Assembly: GCA_963678705.1 (NCBI GenBank)
Contig: OY783203.1
Coordinates: 46,996,347-47,060,346, forward strand
Reading direction: 5' to 3'
Source of the DNA: Panorpa germanica
Taxonomy: Eukaryota; Arthropoda; Insecta; Mecoptera; Panorpidae
DNA: 64,000 nt
The notes under the pieces were generated by a model. It worked only from the letters and a program-made list of their open reading frames with translations, was not told the origin of the DNA and did no database searches. The translations under genes were made by a program, and so were the position numbers. Of the stretch, positions 12,617-24,227 are shown piece by piece (position 1 is the stretch's first letter; every line of letters begins with the position of its first letter).

Positions 12617-12659
12617 ATAAAAGTAACAGAAGTTGATAAATAAAATGCACAATTTTCTT

Positions 12660-12878
12660 GTATTCATCAATATTTATTTTATCGCCTTCCATAACTATCG
12701 CTCTATACGATGTGGCATAATGCCGCTACCCCATACCGATCAAACCAACCCTTCATTAAACCAAATGAAAAACATATGTGGACATAATAGAAGCGTAGAA
12801 AAGAATGATGTCACAGCCTGATTCGAACCGGAAGTCATGAACTACGGGAACAGTAACACAGTCGCCATGTGAATCCCC
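12660..12878 (-). mobile_element. Second tRNA-like SINE candidate
   Basis: On the minus strand the segment has a B-box GGTTCGAATC preceded, at tRNA spacing, by a TGGCGACTG A-box-like string and a GGGGATTC start. A non-tRNA body and an AT-rich end with AAAATAAATA follow. Its body is unlike family B. No second copy is in the window and no clear target duplication was found, so this call rests on the Pol III-type architecture alone. Confidence 0.45.
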
Positions 12879-13030
12879 TAATTTATAACAACGTTACTCC
12901 AAATTTGAACGTAAATGAATAATGACAGTAAATGAAGCTTAATTCAAAAATGAACATTATCAGTTTATTTGAATATGCCGGATTAAATACCAGCAACAGT
13001 ATAAAACAAACAGGGAAAAGATTTATTCGG

Positions 13031-13076
13031 TTAGGGTAGTGGTGAGGGTGAGGGTGAGAGTGAGGATGAGGGTGAC
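13031..13076 (+). repeat. GGTGAG-type simple repeat
   Basis: Imperfect hexamer array with four GGG runs. The loops (about 9, 3 and 15 bases) make it only a weak G-quadruplex candidate. It accounts for the His/Pro-rich minus-strand frame here. Confidence 0.85.
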
Positions 13077-13374
13077 TAATGTTAGGCAAAGCTGGCTATT
13101 GGGCCATTGATAATATAATATCAATGTTCCCTATTAGTAAAGTAAGCACAGCATTGTTATTGTCTTTAAATCATCTTCCATGTGTACAAAGCATAAACTA
13201 TGAAAGATAAACACAGTAGAAGGAAACAACGAACCGAACATTGTACCGAATAGCGAATACCGAATACCGAATACAGCTTGGAGTATCATGGCCGGCAAGA
13301 GGGGCGACCCCTAACTCCCCTTCTTAGCCCCCACTACTGTTACCTTTATGGTTTGCTAAGTGCTTGGTGCTTAT

Positions 13375-13387
13375 GGGGGGGGGGGGG
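13375..13387 (+). repeat. Poly-G run of 13
   Basis: Uninterrupted G13 in otherwise AT-rich DNA. Length is error-prone in sequencing. Confidence 0.9.
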
Positions 13388-13650
13388 CACACACAGCCTT
13401 ACAACATATTTATGTAACAACTATCTATATGAGTTAAATTTGTTTTGATATTGTGAAACTCAGTGGTTCAGTTAGGGGTGTAATGGGCCTATCAAAATAA
13501 AGGGTTATGGACCTGTGAGTATTTGATATAGGTGAACCGACGGAGTTTTAGGAACACGTTATATTTTTCTAACAAAATTCAATTTGAATATTTCTGATCA
13601 GTACAATATGTTTACAAATCGATAATAATGTTATTTGAAAATGATAAGAA

Positions 13651-13673
13651 CTCTCTCTTTCTCTCTCTCTCTT
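13651..13673 (+). repeat. (CT)n microsatellite
   Basis: CT run with one TT interruption. Confidence 0.9.
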
Positions 13674-14282
13674 TGCCCCCTATTTCTCTCACTCGTTGTA
13701 CTGAACAAAATAATAAATTATTAGTGACAACTGTCAAAATCAATTTATGTTGTTTTGGTATTAAATTGTTTTCTTAGCTGAATAAGATATTAATTCTCAG
13801 GTACACATTGAAATATTGTTGCCGTGCGGCCCCCGCTTCTTCCATGAATCTACTGGCCTGGCCGTATTTTACGTTGTTCTTATTATTGTTTATAGCTCCT
13901 GCTGTCAGTTGTGATTTGATTGTCAGTTGACAATTCATTATGGAAAGTTTGACAGTTTATGTGAATAATTCCTGTGTTTGCATCACGTGTTACTCAGTGT
14001 GGTGGCGACTTGTTCACTGACAGATATGTCAGACCCGGCAATCAGAAAAATCACCAGTAAGAGAAAGAGTAGCGAAACATATTATTATCTTAACTACCGT
14101 CCAATTACATACAAAAGCAGACCTACTTATTGTTCATAAAATTATCGATAATGAAACTACTTGAAATTTCATTTTACGTGAAATTGATCCACACGGTACG
14201 AGTATACACATGTAGTTTCAACAGGTCGGAGTAACCATGTGATCATGTGACTAGCGCGACCATACGAATTATGGTATAAAGG

Positions 14283-14402
14283 CAGTATTTCAGGTTGGAT
14301 CAATGTCCTTGTTCGCCTAATTTCATAGCTAGAAACTTTTTCCTATTGGGTTATTTAAAGAAAAGAATCTATGCCAACAAGTCGGCAATAATTCAACGGT
14401 TT
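14283..14402 (+). pseudogene. Tc1/mariner-type transposase remnant, C-terminal catalytic region
   Basis: The frame starting at CAG 14283 reads RQYF-like residues, then CSPNFIARNFFLLGYLKKRI and YANKSAIIQRF. This matches the end of the DDE catalytic domain in a transposase family common in arthropods, whose usual motif is SPDL-x-P-x-D-FFLWGYLK followed by VYANKP. Here both aspartates of that motif, including the third catalytic acid, read as asparagine (SPN and RNF), and the Trp is Leu. The segment between the second catalytic Asp and the SPD motif seems deleted, because RQYF is nearly joined to CSPN. Similarity stops after QRF, just before repeat F1. There is no intact start and no N-terminal half, so this is a dead fossil. 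The larger frame (14295-14588) begins at TTG and runs on into repeat F. Confidence 0.7.
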
Positions 14403-14420
14403 CCCATTGTCTTACTAAGT

Positions 14421-14700
14421 GAACTAAGTGTGTCCAATGTCATATGTCCAACGTTCACGTTGGAAGAAGTTCGAGCTCTTGACGGTCTTTTGACCCGCGT
14501 AAAAAGGGATTTTTCTTCCCCCACCACACACTTGATCCACACGTCATGCACTTGTTTGCACGGTTTTATACTTGAAAGTTTTTGTTAAACAGTGTCAGTG
14601 TCAATAATATCAACAAATTAATAAAATAAATAAATCATTCGGATCAAACATTCGTTCCACCGTGTAGCAGGAAACTTGCCATGTCAATCTTCCAATATTG
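14421..14700 (+). repeat. Dispersed repeat F, copy F1
   Basis: Direct-orientation match to 33756-34009. Shared landmarks are GAACTAAGTGTGTCCAA, CCACCACACACTTGATCCAC, TTTTGTTAAACAGTGTCAGT, ATATCAACAAATTAATAAAA and CGTTCCACCGTGTAG, then GAAACTTGCCATGTC. F1 has extra sequence after the first block and a short CGGATCAAACATT insertion relative to F2. The class is unknown. It follows the transposase fossil by only 18 bases and could be the 3' non-coding part of that element. Confidence 0.82.
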
Positions 14701-17223
14701 AATATGATGCTTGAAATAACTTCCACGGTAATCTGTGAACGTGTACCTTTACTTATTCTTATAAACAGTTGATTAAATAAGATACACCCCCCCCCTCACT
14801 CCTCCTACATTTTCTAGGCTGGCATAGTAACCGACACACTTGTCAGGATATTAATTTCATTCATTAGAACTAACTCACAAAGGATACAATTACGAGCTCG
14901 CGCAATAACTATATCTGTGGATATTTGATAACTCAACTTACGTACGTATACGTATACTCGTACAATACTCAATTAATACCAATGCTACAATAATCAATAC
15001 AATCAATATCCTAGGCCACGAGTCCACGAATTCACGATTGATATAAACCCTTCACAAATACAATTAAATACAAACCTAATGGAAAAACTTTAGGTGGACA
15101 CATGCCTTGGAGGAGTGTAGGAGTGGAGAAGCAGAGGAGTGAACGAGTGGACAATATCAACAACGTGCAGGAAATTACAGTAACGAAGTGGAAGTCAGGA
15201 TCGAAACCGATTGCCGATTGTCAATGACCGATGGAAATGTCATGGCATCTCATACTTGTAGCTCCAGGACATGGTTCTTGGTCCTTGTGGCAATGATGAT
15301 AAATTGACAAGTAATTGATTTATGACAATATCTGCAAAAGTCACAACAGTTATTTGGTTCAGAATAAAATCCGGAACTACATTTGAATGCAGGTAAAGAT
15401 ATTGTAATTCAAGTGTTAAAACAAATAATTTTAATAAAAGAGCGTTTTAGCGCAAATAACAATATCTTATTTTATTATAAACTAAGTGGTTTCGTTTTGC
15501 GTGGCACATTTTGAATAACGGAGATACAAAAGCTATTTAAAACGTTTTAACCACCACCAAGAGATTTCAGAGGTTTCAGCAAGTACTTTCGAGTTTAAAA
15601 CCGATGGAAAATATGTTTTTATTGGAAATCCATTTCGGGATAATCCTTAAGGAGTACTACAAGGAGATTGACATTAAATCAACATTTTGAACATAATGTT
15701 GACATTTTAAATGTTTCAGCGTTTAAATCTAACACAGCAACGCAATCAAATAATTGAAATAAATTACAAAACAGACTTAAAAGGAAAATGTGTGTTTCGT
15801 GGTAGTCGTAGTAGTAATTGACGTATCACGGACAGTTTCGTGTACCTCTTTTTCGTTTATAACAGAGATGGCTATATATAGAAGGGAAGAAGTTGTGACG
15901 TCAAAGAACTATTTATTTTGATTAAGTTAATAATTAAACGGTCTGAATTGACTATTGTTAATATCTCCCTTAATATTTTGGTTAATTAAAGAATAACTGG
16001 ATATTTGAGGTTATTCTAGTCAACATGATTCACAATCCTGTTACCTGATTAGAAGAGAGAAAAATATAAGACACATTTAATGAAGACTTTCATCCAACAT
16101 TTAGTTTTATCTAAAAGTATCACGTTGTTTGATGAGATTAATAGGCGTGACTGTGTAAATGTAATTTCTTTAATATATTTTCTCACTGTATTAAAATTGA
16201 AACTCCTAAAAATATTTTATTAGACAGATAGCAAAGCGAAACCATTTTATCCTAAAATATTTATATACTTTTAAAATAATAGAATTAAATTCACCCCAAT
16301 ATTATTATATAGGTGGAACAAATTTCATGGTACAAAAATCAAGGGATTATTTAATTTTCATAATAAGACCAACATGCAGGCCTACTACGTACATGTGCCT
16401 ACGAGTCCACGAGCCTACGAGCCTTCGAGCCTGTGTGCCTACCACCCGAAACCACGAAAACACGAAAGTTTAATATGTAGTTTGAACTGAACATTTGTGT
16501 AATAACACTGTTTACATAAGGCAATTACTTTTATTACCCTTTAAAGCTAAATTTGGTTTAAATACGCCGCCGCGCCGCGTATAAATGATCAGTGGTATAT
16601 AGGGGAGCGTGGTATATTCGTAAAATATATAATACTCTTACCTAGTTATTACTCCGGCTGTTATTTGCAGAAGCACGCTTTAAGCACAGCGTGTTTCACA
16701 ACAATGGATTTCATATTTTTTGCTAAAGGCCTGCAGCTAATGTTTTTCAGTGCTAATATTTTTAGATGTCTATTAGAACGTATGATTACTTACGGGTTAA
16801 AAATGAATAATTCTTTTAATCCTAAATGTTATACCAATGCTGACCATACTCATTAAGCAATGTTTTTTAATATTAACAGACAAATATTGTATATATACCA
16901 TAGCCGGTAATGTTGCCATCGTTGAGGTGAACGATTGCTTAGTTTCGATAGCAACAAGTAAGAAAGCTCGGACTATTTAGAAAATTTAAAAATTAAATGG
17001 AAATATGGTACAAATTATGAAGGAAGGATGTAAAAATTCGTAAATCTTACTCAAGAAAAATATTATAATGTGACATTTTGAAATGTAAGACTGTTCCCGG
17101 GGACCAGATGAAATGTGATCTTTAATATTTACTATTAACAGTAAACCCATTTTCATTAGTGTTTAAAAAAAAAATTATCAAATGATGCTTTCAGTCCCAA
17201 TTATTGTACATGTCATACATAGA
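14701..17223. other. Non-coding tract
   Basis: AT-rich DNA with a C9 run at 14787-14795 and a cryptic repeat of CCTACGAG/CCACGAG units at 16392-16440. A GC-rich blip GCCGCCGCGCCGCG sits at 16567. A 63-codon frame at 16665-16856 has no recognisable domain. Confidence 0.55.
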
Positions 17224-17391
17224 ACTCACAGGGGTGCGAACAGGTCCTTTGTGAATCACCCTTGAACTTTTTGATCCCCTATAACGGCTGATCTGTTTGT
17301 TTACGTATCCACTCATGTCGAAATGAGCTTCGTCACTCATGATTAAATTTTCCAAAAATTAGGCATTGTCATTATTGAAGTGTAGCACCTT
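17224..17391 (-). pseudogene. Tc1/mariner-type transposase remnant, first catalytic aspartate region
   Basis: Minus-strand translation gives LHFNNDNA, a stop, FLENLIMSDEAHFDMSGYV and NKQISRYRGSKSSRVIHKGP. This is readily recognised as the region around the first catalytic Asp of an arthropod Tc1/mariner-family (IS630-like) transposase, whose typical form is F-x-x-L-IMSDEAHFHLSGYVNKQN followed by a Trp-Gly-x-x-N-P block. The catalytic Asp in SDEA is kept. The frame is broken by an in-frame TAA 7 codons before the IMSDEAHF stretch, and similarity ends before the expected VTVWCA-like block. It may come from the same family as the fossil at 14.3 kb, but the two lie in opposite orientation and do not overlap, so they need not be one insertion. 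Confidence 0.8.
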
Positions 17392-19682
17392 AGTTTCGGT
17401 TATATTTTAATCAGCAAAACTCTGTGTTAAAGTACCAAAATCTGCATAATCAATTATTAGTTGGCGTAGTTTGTGACACCCGAATCACATCTGACAGTAA
17501 ATGCTACATAACAAGATCTCTTACATAAAAAATACAACAGTATATACAAAATACACAATGTTTTGTGACATATTTTACTGCTTTTTGAAGAATAAATCGG
17601 TCATTTTGTGCATTGACATACTCATTGCATTTCTTAAGAACGTATTTTTAAGGATCATGACATCTGTAATAAGGGTACTTATATAATGATAAAATGAACC
17701 CTGTTAGATTCAATATTACTACGTTTTGCTTAAGTAAAATATACATGAATACATTTTGTTGTTTGTGGGTAGATCTTTAGTGATGTAGTCAGCTACAATA
17801 TCTCATAGAATCTGTTATGAAAAATTCATTAATAATTCTCAATCATTTGATAATTATTATGCTGCATACCTCTTCTATCACTAGGGTTGTTTCTCTCTAA
17901 TTCCGCTAATTTGGTTATTGGTTCTCTCTGCAAATGAACAGCTGCCGATACTGCACGTGCACGTACAGACTTGAAAGCACGAAAAGCGCGCTACACTTCC
18001 CTAATTCTTTTAAATTAAAATTGCAAATTCCTGTATAATTTCTTAATCAAGTTTTTTGAAATAATTGTTTGCTATTTTAGATAGATGTGTTGAGCTGAAC
18101 AGGCAGGGGCATGGGAGTCCACCACTGATAATAATATTCCTTTATCTAATTAAATAGTACAAGATGGCTAGCAGTCTCTAGAAAGAATAGTAATATCCGT
18201 ATTGTGGCAAAAAACAAGAAAATATTCTTATTTTTATATTACGAGGCAATAAAGCATTCAACCTAGTTATATTTTCCTTTATTGTTACTTAATGATTACA
18301 TGCAATAAAAATTACTTTATGTTTCAATAAAAAATATATCATTGCGAATAATGACAATTGACATCGTTTCCTGTTGAAGATGCGGCATGCGACATTGTCT
18401 TGTTAACAGTACGACAATACGACAGAACAACAGAACGACAGAATCCCATTCTGACATTGCTAGTTGTTTTGTTTTTATTTGACTTAATAAAGCATCATAA
18501 CTCCAGATCTTATTTTTATAAAACCGTATTGTATTTCATTGACTATATTTTGCCGTTGTTAAAATAATACTTCTGGAAAATACACTGTGAGGTACAAACA
18601 AACTCCGAAGAATTTAAAATCAAGAAATAGGATGAATTTATTTTATTTTAGGCTGTGTACTTCAACTTCTCTATTTTTCATTCACAGGCGTAAGTAAAGA
18701 CCTGTAAATAAAGATGGTATTGTATTTATTTAAAGTTATTGCCGTTAGGTATTACATTCTTCAACATTAATTCTACCAATTACATGCATTGTTTTAATTT
18801 TTATCTTAGTCTAAATAGTTTCTTATTAAGTTCTTATTTTCAAAAAATCTTTTTTCTTCTTCCAAAATATTTCTTTCTCTTTTTTCTGTTCTCTATCTCT
18901 CCTTCGGCACAGCTTACTGTCACCTGCCAGCAATTTCTCTGTCTGCTATTTGTTGTAGTATACCTTCCATTTGTTCTCGTTCCCTTTTATTGTTTTCCAT
19001 ACTTCCGTCATTTTCCTTTCCATCTTCTCTGAACACTGACTCCTTTTGAAAGTTCTGTTTTAGTTTTATTAGTTGACCAAATGAAATATCTACATATACG
19101 TTTTCTGTACATGTGCCCATATGTGTTTATGTTATTTCTATATATGTGTGTATCACACTATCTGTGAACAAGACGAAGGTGGTACCTTACGTATGGGGAC
19201 CTGATTATCGTTTCAAAACGCCAGGTAGAACCATAACTGTATACGAGGTACAAAACGACAATTCTTGCCATTTTTTTGTCGTTGCGTAATTCATAGGGAT
19301 ATTATAAAACTTCGATTCTTAAAGTTGTTCTAATAGCCCTCTAAACCTGTAGCCAACAATACTCCAACCTGATTCGACTCTGCTAAGTTGTTGTTGTAGC
19401 TGTTTTCAATGATATAGAAATGTTTATTTAGATAATGCGTTCACACGATATGTTTCTGCTAATATATCAGCATCAGCATCAGCATCTATTTACGAAAACA
19501 TTAACATTTGTTTTCATAGAGTTGGTTTGAAGTAATAGCAGTAGTCATATGGGCGAGAATGAGAATGCCTTGCTCTGTATTCATACGATAGACAATTCAA
19601 AATACAACACATATAAACAAGAGAATTCAAGCCGTAGTTTGTCCTTTATACGAAACAAGCGATTCGTTAACTACTGGAGTTG
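17392..19682. other. Non-coding tract
   Basis: AT-rich. Overlapping opposed frames at 18739-19120 reflect a long pyrimidine-rich stretch (18835-19000) rather than a gene. A short GCATCA trimer array occurs near 19468. Confidence 0.55.
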
Positions 19683-19710
19683 GAGACCAGAGACTAGAGA
19701 CTAGAGACTG
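19683..19710 (+). repeat. 7-bp tandem repeat (GACTAGA-type)
   Basis: About four imperfect units, with further degenerate GACT-containing copies to 19740. Confidence 0.8.
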
Positions 19711-20928
19711 AAATCTAAAGGCTGTAGACTGAAGACTCGGTAAACAAACGGGTAGTTTCAGAAGGCATTGTTCAACAGCTGCTTTCTGTTATTGTAAAAT
19801 GTAAGCAATAGTATTTACACTGATAACTGTAATTTATAGTACCTACTCGTGCGAGTACGAGTGTATACTGACGGACATTACTTTCGTAAAGTTCGCCATT
19901 ATTCAAGTGTCTGGTTAAATACACAGTAAAAATTGTTGAATCAAAGAACACAAGTGGTATACATACATTGTTTTGTTTCATATATGTTGTTAAATTGTCT
20001 TTCGATGATAATAATTCGATGGCAGATGGCTTACGTTCGCTGTCACGGTGTTCAATGCTAACATTTTTTGAAAATTAGAAATTGAAAAATTGGGAAGGGG
20101 GGCGTTGAGAAAATTAGGGGGAAACTTTGGAGAAAAATATGTTATTAAAAAAAGAAAATTCAAAATTCAAATTACTTTTTTATTTGGGGGCACGGGGGCG
20201 GTTTTTGCCGAAGGTAAAATTGAGCTAGAAAGTATTTTAATATTTTGTTGAAAAAAATATATTTTTTTAGTCAATTTATATGAAAAATTATTTGTTTTTA
20301 TATGCAAAGTTTATATAAAACGAGTTAAATATTTCGATTTAAAAATGAAATTAAAATTTGAAAAGAAATTCAATTCATACAAAAGACAGACGCAGATTCT
20401 ATACTCATAATAAATATATGAATGGGAATACAACTTTCCAAGTTAATTAACAAGGAATCTTACAAATGTATAAATATAGTTTATTTATTATTAAACATTA
20501 TTTGTAAGATTTATTTGTTTAGAAATTAAGAAAAAAGTAATGCGGAGAAGTTTATTGTGCTGGACTTATCTTGTAGAATTCTTATCTTACATTGAAGTTG
20601 TATTTTACTTAAAGAAAACCTAGTAATATTTTAAAACTTTATACTAAAGATAATTTGTACTAAAAAAACTTCTTAAGATGTTATAATCGTTAAAAAGGTC
20701 TTCTAAGGAAGGTTTAGGATTACTTTATGGATAAAAAAGCAGACTACTTTTTCGAAAAGTAATTATTAAATTATAATATGTAGCAAATAAATTATTTACG
20801 TAACGTAACTGAGTGTGTGCGCCACTGGAATGAACGATAATATTTCTCGATGGTTTGGGCTTTCGCTTGTGGCATTTGGCATTCCACGAGATGTTGGGGT
20901 CAGCCGACAGATTTTCCGAATATTGCAG

Positions 20929-20946
20929 ACACGTCATCTGACGTGT
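20929..20946. repeat. Palindrome ACACGTCA-TC-TGACGTGT
   Basis: Perfect 8-bp arms with a 2-base spacer. Each arm carries TGACGT, the CRE half-palindrome bound by bZIP factors. The ATG of a short minus-strand frame lies inside it. Confidence 0.65.
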
Positions 20947-21140
20947 TTAGGGAGCTAAAGTTCCGGTATTGATTAAGTAATAATCATTTATACCAAACCC
21001 TACATAGATATTTAAATTTGCATATTTTTGATAAAAATTCTTGATTAACGAAATCTGCATAACTTATTTTAGTAATATTTTTCTCCCTAATGAACAAGTT
21101 ATAACATGTGGATTATACCCGCCTATGAATAATGTGTCCT

Positions 21141-21168
21141 GGTTATGGTTATGGTTAGGGTTAGGGTT
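21141..21168 (+). repeat. GGTTAT/GGTTAG hexamer array
   Basis: Two GGTTAT units, two GGTTAG units and a partial one. It looks like TTAGGG but is far too short and interior to be a telomere, and insect telomeres are usually TTAGG. Confidence 0.85.
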
Positions 21169-21490
21169 GTACCTGCGTATGATAAAATAAGGGTCGTTTA
21201 CGCGTTTGGTAATTTGTACATGTTTCGGTTATACGGTTCTGTGTAAGTTTATCGTTAACTAATTCATTGAAGAAGTAATTCTTCGCCAAACAGTTAGCGG
21301 AGAAACGGTGAGGTTTTAGAAGGCTCGGATGGCACTATGCGATGAATTGTGATGCCATGGACCAGCCTACAGCCGGGTATCAGTCTACTTTCAGACCTCT
21401 TATTAATTTCATTAGATTTATTTCTATAATAAAAGTGTTAACCTAAAATACTTTGCCAAGAAATGTAATTCAACTGTCTTCAGACATACC

Positions 21491-21515
21491 TCGTACATCG
21501 TACATCGTACATCGT
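21491..21515 (+). repeat. 7-bp tandem repeat (TCGTACA)
   Basis: Three and a half heptamer units. Confidence 0.85.
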
Positions 21516-22518
21516 CCTATCTCGTACCTTTGTATTTTATTTCTTCACAAATGTAGAGTGTAGACTTCTAAGTAATAATTCTTTAAGAGGTTTGGAATTT
21601 TCTTCGTACAGTGTCATCAAAAAAATGGTTATCTTTTTTATGTTTACACTGTTCAAATACCGCACGCAAAAAATAGCTGTTTTACTCAAAATGAAGATAA
21701 ATTGTTCTTCTTTTTAGGAACAGAGTTAAGACATACAGAGATGTACACGAAAAACACCGCAGACGCACGCATTTGTGAAATAAACTAAGAGTACGTTTAA
21801 GTGAATTATAAAAGCATTTAGCATTTACAAACAGAGGCGGATTTAGAGGGCACCTAGAGGTGATGTAAAACAGGACGTCCATTTCCACTTGTCTAAAGTA
21901 ACAGTGAGTTTTATAGTAATTAAATTGATTCACTGCTTATTGTTTCCAACATATTTAGAATGTTAACCAATTCATAGAAATTTCTAATTAGTTATTTATT
22001 TCTAACGAAATTCAATTTTGTACTGCGTTGCTACAAAACTCTTCAGATAATGGTTTTGTTATCTCAAACTTGTTACACTTCATTTTCGGAATTAATTATC
22101 ATGTGTTTCGTGGAAATATTTGAACTTTGATATTTAACTTAATAATAACATTAAGAAAATTAATATAGAGAGTAAAGTTAAATCATTTTGAGGTAATAAG
22201 TTGTTTCATTTGTAAATAAACAGTATAAAATTCTGAGTATGTACTACTTGCTTTGAGGTGTGTCTATTGCTTATGAAGGCACCATGGCCACAGAGGCTTG
22301 CGTTTCTATCCATACTGTTGTTTACCGAATATTCAACGAACGAACTTGAAGTATTTGAATATTTGTAATGTATCAGTAGTCATGTGACCTTTCACAGAAA
22401 AAGATTCAAAGACGAAAAGTATTACAGAGTCTACTGGAAATATCTTTTAGAACGCATTTTCTAATGTATTTAATTTAAGGGCTTTAGCAAGCTTTTTGAC
22501 GGCAAAAGGTTATGTTTA

Positions 22519-22640
22519 GACGACCCAGTGAGCGAGAGCATTGATGCTTGACACTGACTGCCATGTCATCGCGTTCAATCATCGGACGAGAATTATATTT
22601 TCTGGGTATAGTTGCTATCAAGTTAAATTGATAATTTATA
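22519..22640 (+). mobile_element. SINE family B, 5' fragment (B2)
   Basis: Begins with the tRNA-like head, CAGTGAGCGAGAGCATTGAT against the GTGGGCGAGAGCATTGATGC of B1. It carries a damaged B-box (GCGTTCAATC), continues into ATTATATTTTCTGGG, then loses similarity. There is no A-tail, so this is a 3'-truncated or decayed copy. It is the only clear plus-strand member. Confidence 0.7.
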
Positions 22641-23097
22641 TACATAATTATAAACTTATTTGACAGCGGTGTAGTTCATATATAGCCACACACACACAAG
22701 TGTCATACCATTTTGGAATCCTTATTAAATGCGCCAACTTTTAATGTTACTTGCCAAACTCGCATAGTACTTTTTTTTCAGTACAGTCACTCAAAGATAG
22801 GCGAAGAATTTATCGTGAATATTTGGTTGGAAAAAAAGTGTCAATATCTTCCAAGCTGGAGCAGTTAGCTTTACATTTTAGGCAAGAGTTTATAGAAACA
22901 TTATTCAGGATCACATAACAAAATTTTTTTAAAAAAAATGTTAAGAATTGTAGCAACAGGAGTGAAAAGACTGTCACAGGGTGCAGATTTTCTCGATGCC
23001 AATAATTTTTAAAATTTTTTAAATATTTTTCTGATAACTGTTATGACTTGGCCTATGACCCAAATCCGGCTTGACGTCGATTTCTGGGACACTCTGT

Positions 23098-23432
23098 ATA
23101 TGTATTTGAATATCGCGCCTCGCTTTTTAGAAATCACACTAGAATCACAGCGTATATCTTTTAAGGCATTCATGTACCTTAGTTTATCATCATTGATATT
23201 TGCTGTCTTTGTGCTTGTTAAGTTTTATAAAACTTCCAATATAAAATTTTGTTTCTCGTCAATTATCATCAAATATACTTACTTACAATTTACTTAAATT
23301 ATACAAAGAACAAGTGCCTCGCAAAGATCTGCCGCCCTGAGGCCTCGCAAAGATTTGCCACTCTGGGGTCTCGCAGATCTTCCGCCCAGGGCCTCGCAAT
23401 GGCTAAGGCCGTCGGGGATAGGACTCAGAATC
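23098..23432 (+). mobile_element. Repeat D (hAT-like), copy D1
   Basis: Long direct match to 24998-25264, including CGCGCCTCGC, GGCATTCATGTACCTTAGTT, TATCATCATT, TATAAAACTTCCAATATAAA and TTATACAAAGAACAAG. Its right part is a tandem array of about four imperfect 23-26-bp units starting GCCTCGCAAAGATCTGCCGC (23316-23410). The left end found in D2 is missing here. The 84-, 63- and 68-codon frames lying in it are by-products. Confidence 0.78.
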
Positions 23433-24199
23433 GCAAATGATGTTAAATAAACTAAATAAAAGAAAGTAACAAAAAAATATAGATTTAAATGACAGTCCAT
23501 TATCTCCTAATAATCTGCTTACAATACCAAACAAGAAAAAACACAAAATACAATATTGGTTTTAGTTGTTAATCTATTCAATTAAATATTAGTTTTAGCA
23601 CTGTAGTTGGAATTAAAATCAGCTCTGATGTGATTTCCAAATAATAATTATCTCAAAAAATGAAAACATTGACAGACACAAATCCATCAATAACGGAAAG
23701 CAAATCTGAGTGCGACAGCAGCAGCAGCCGCGACAGTGACAGCGACAGCTCCTTGTCAATAAAATGTTGCATAGATGACGTCAGAGGACGCACGACGCTG
23801 TCAGTAGTTCCGTACAACATACTGTATGCTAATACGTGTTACATGGGTGTCTGATATGCATATTATATGGGTAAAAACATGTAATCTCGTCATGAATATA
23901 TGTATATGTTTCAAGTAAACGTCAACCATATACCATACGAGTATATTCTTATAGATATACATACATTATTTCCAAAGCTGATACATTATGGTATGTAAAG
24001 AAGGGCCCACTGGTGCAATGTAGAAGGGTAAAGCAAAAATTAGAACCAGAATAATTTAAAGACCATAGCAAATACTTCAACAAAATTTCAGATGTTGAAC
24101 ATATTTACTATAATTTTTTGCCAACATTTTTATTGTAACAATAAATAAAAATCGGTTTGTACGTGACTATGAAAGTCACATCCTGGCGTTTGACTACAA

Positions 24200-24227
24200 C
24201 TGCGAACTGCGAACTGCGAACTGCGAG
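24200..24227 (+). repeat. 7-bp tandem repeat (CTGCGAA)4
   Basis: Four near-perfect heptamers at the start of a locally GC-rich 150-bp patch (24190-24350). Beyond the array I see nothing recognisable in the patch. Confidence 0.88.

Larger units (their letters stand above)
19711..22518. other. Non-coding tract with a purine-rich block
   Basis: Contains a strongly purine-biased stretch (about 20055-20160), a hexamer array, a heptamer array, and two opposed short frames at 20790-20970 discussed in the findings. A hAT-like string CAGAGGCGGATTTAGAGGGC begins at 21832 without a partner. No firm gene. Confidence 0.5.

Noticed and set aside
15806-15828. GTAGTAATTGACGTATCAC shared with 63600-63618 (one base different)
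   Set aside because: The match is only 19 bases and does not extend, so a repeat family cannot be supported.
21141-21168. Telomere-like GGTTAG array
   Set aside because: It has only two true units, is interstitial, and many unrelated hexamer arrays of the same size occur in the window.
22780-23095. Possible 3' part of another mariner transposase (before a GGGACACTCTGTATA end)
   Set aside because: Residue similarity was too vague in every frame. Only the terminal string is suggestive.
23660-23854. 64-codon Ser/Asp-rich frame with an ATG
   Set aside because: The Ser/Asp stretch comes from a cryptic GACAGC/AGC repeat, and there is no domain or splice support.
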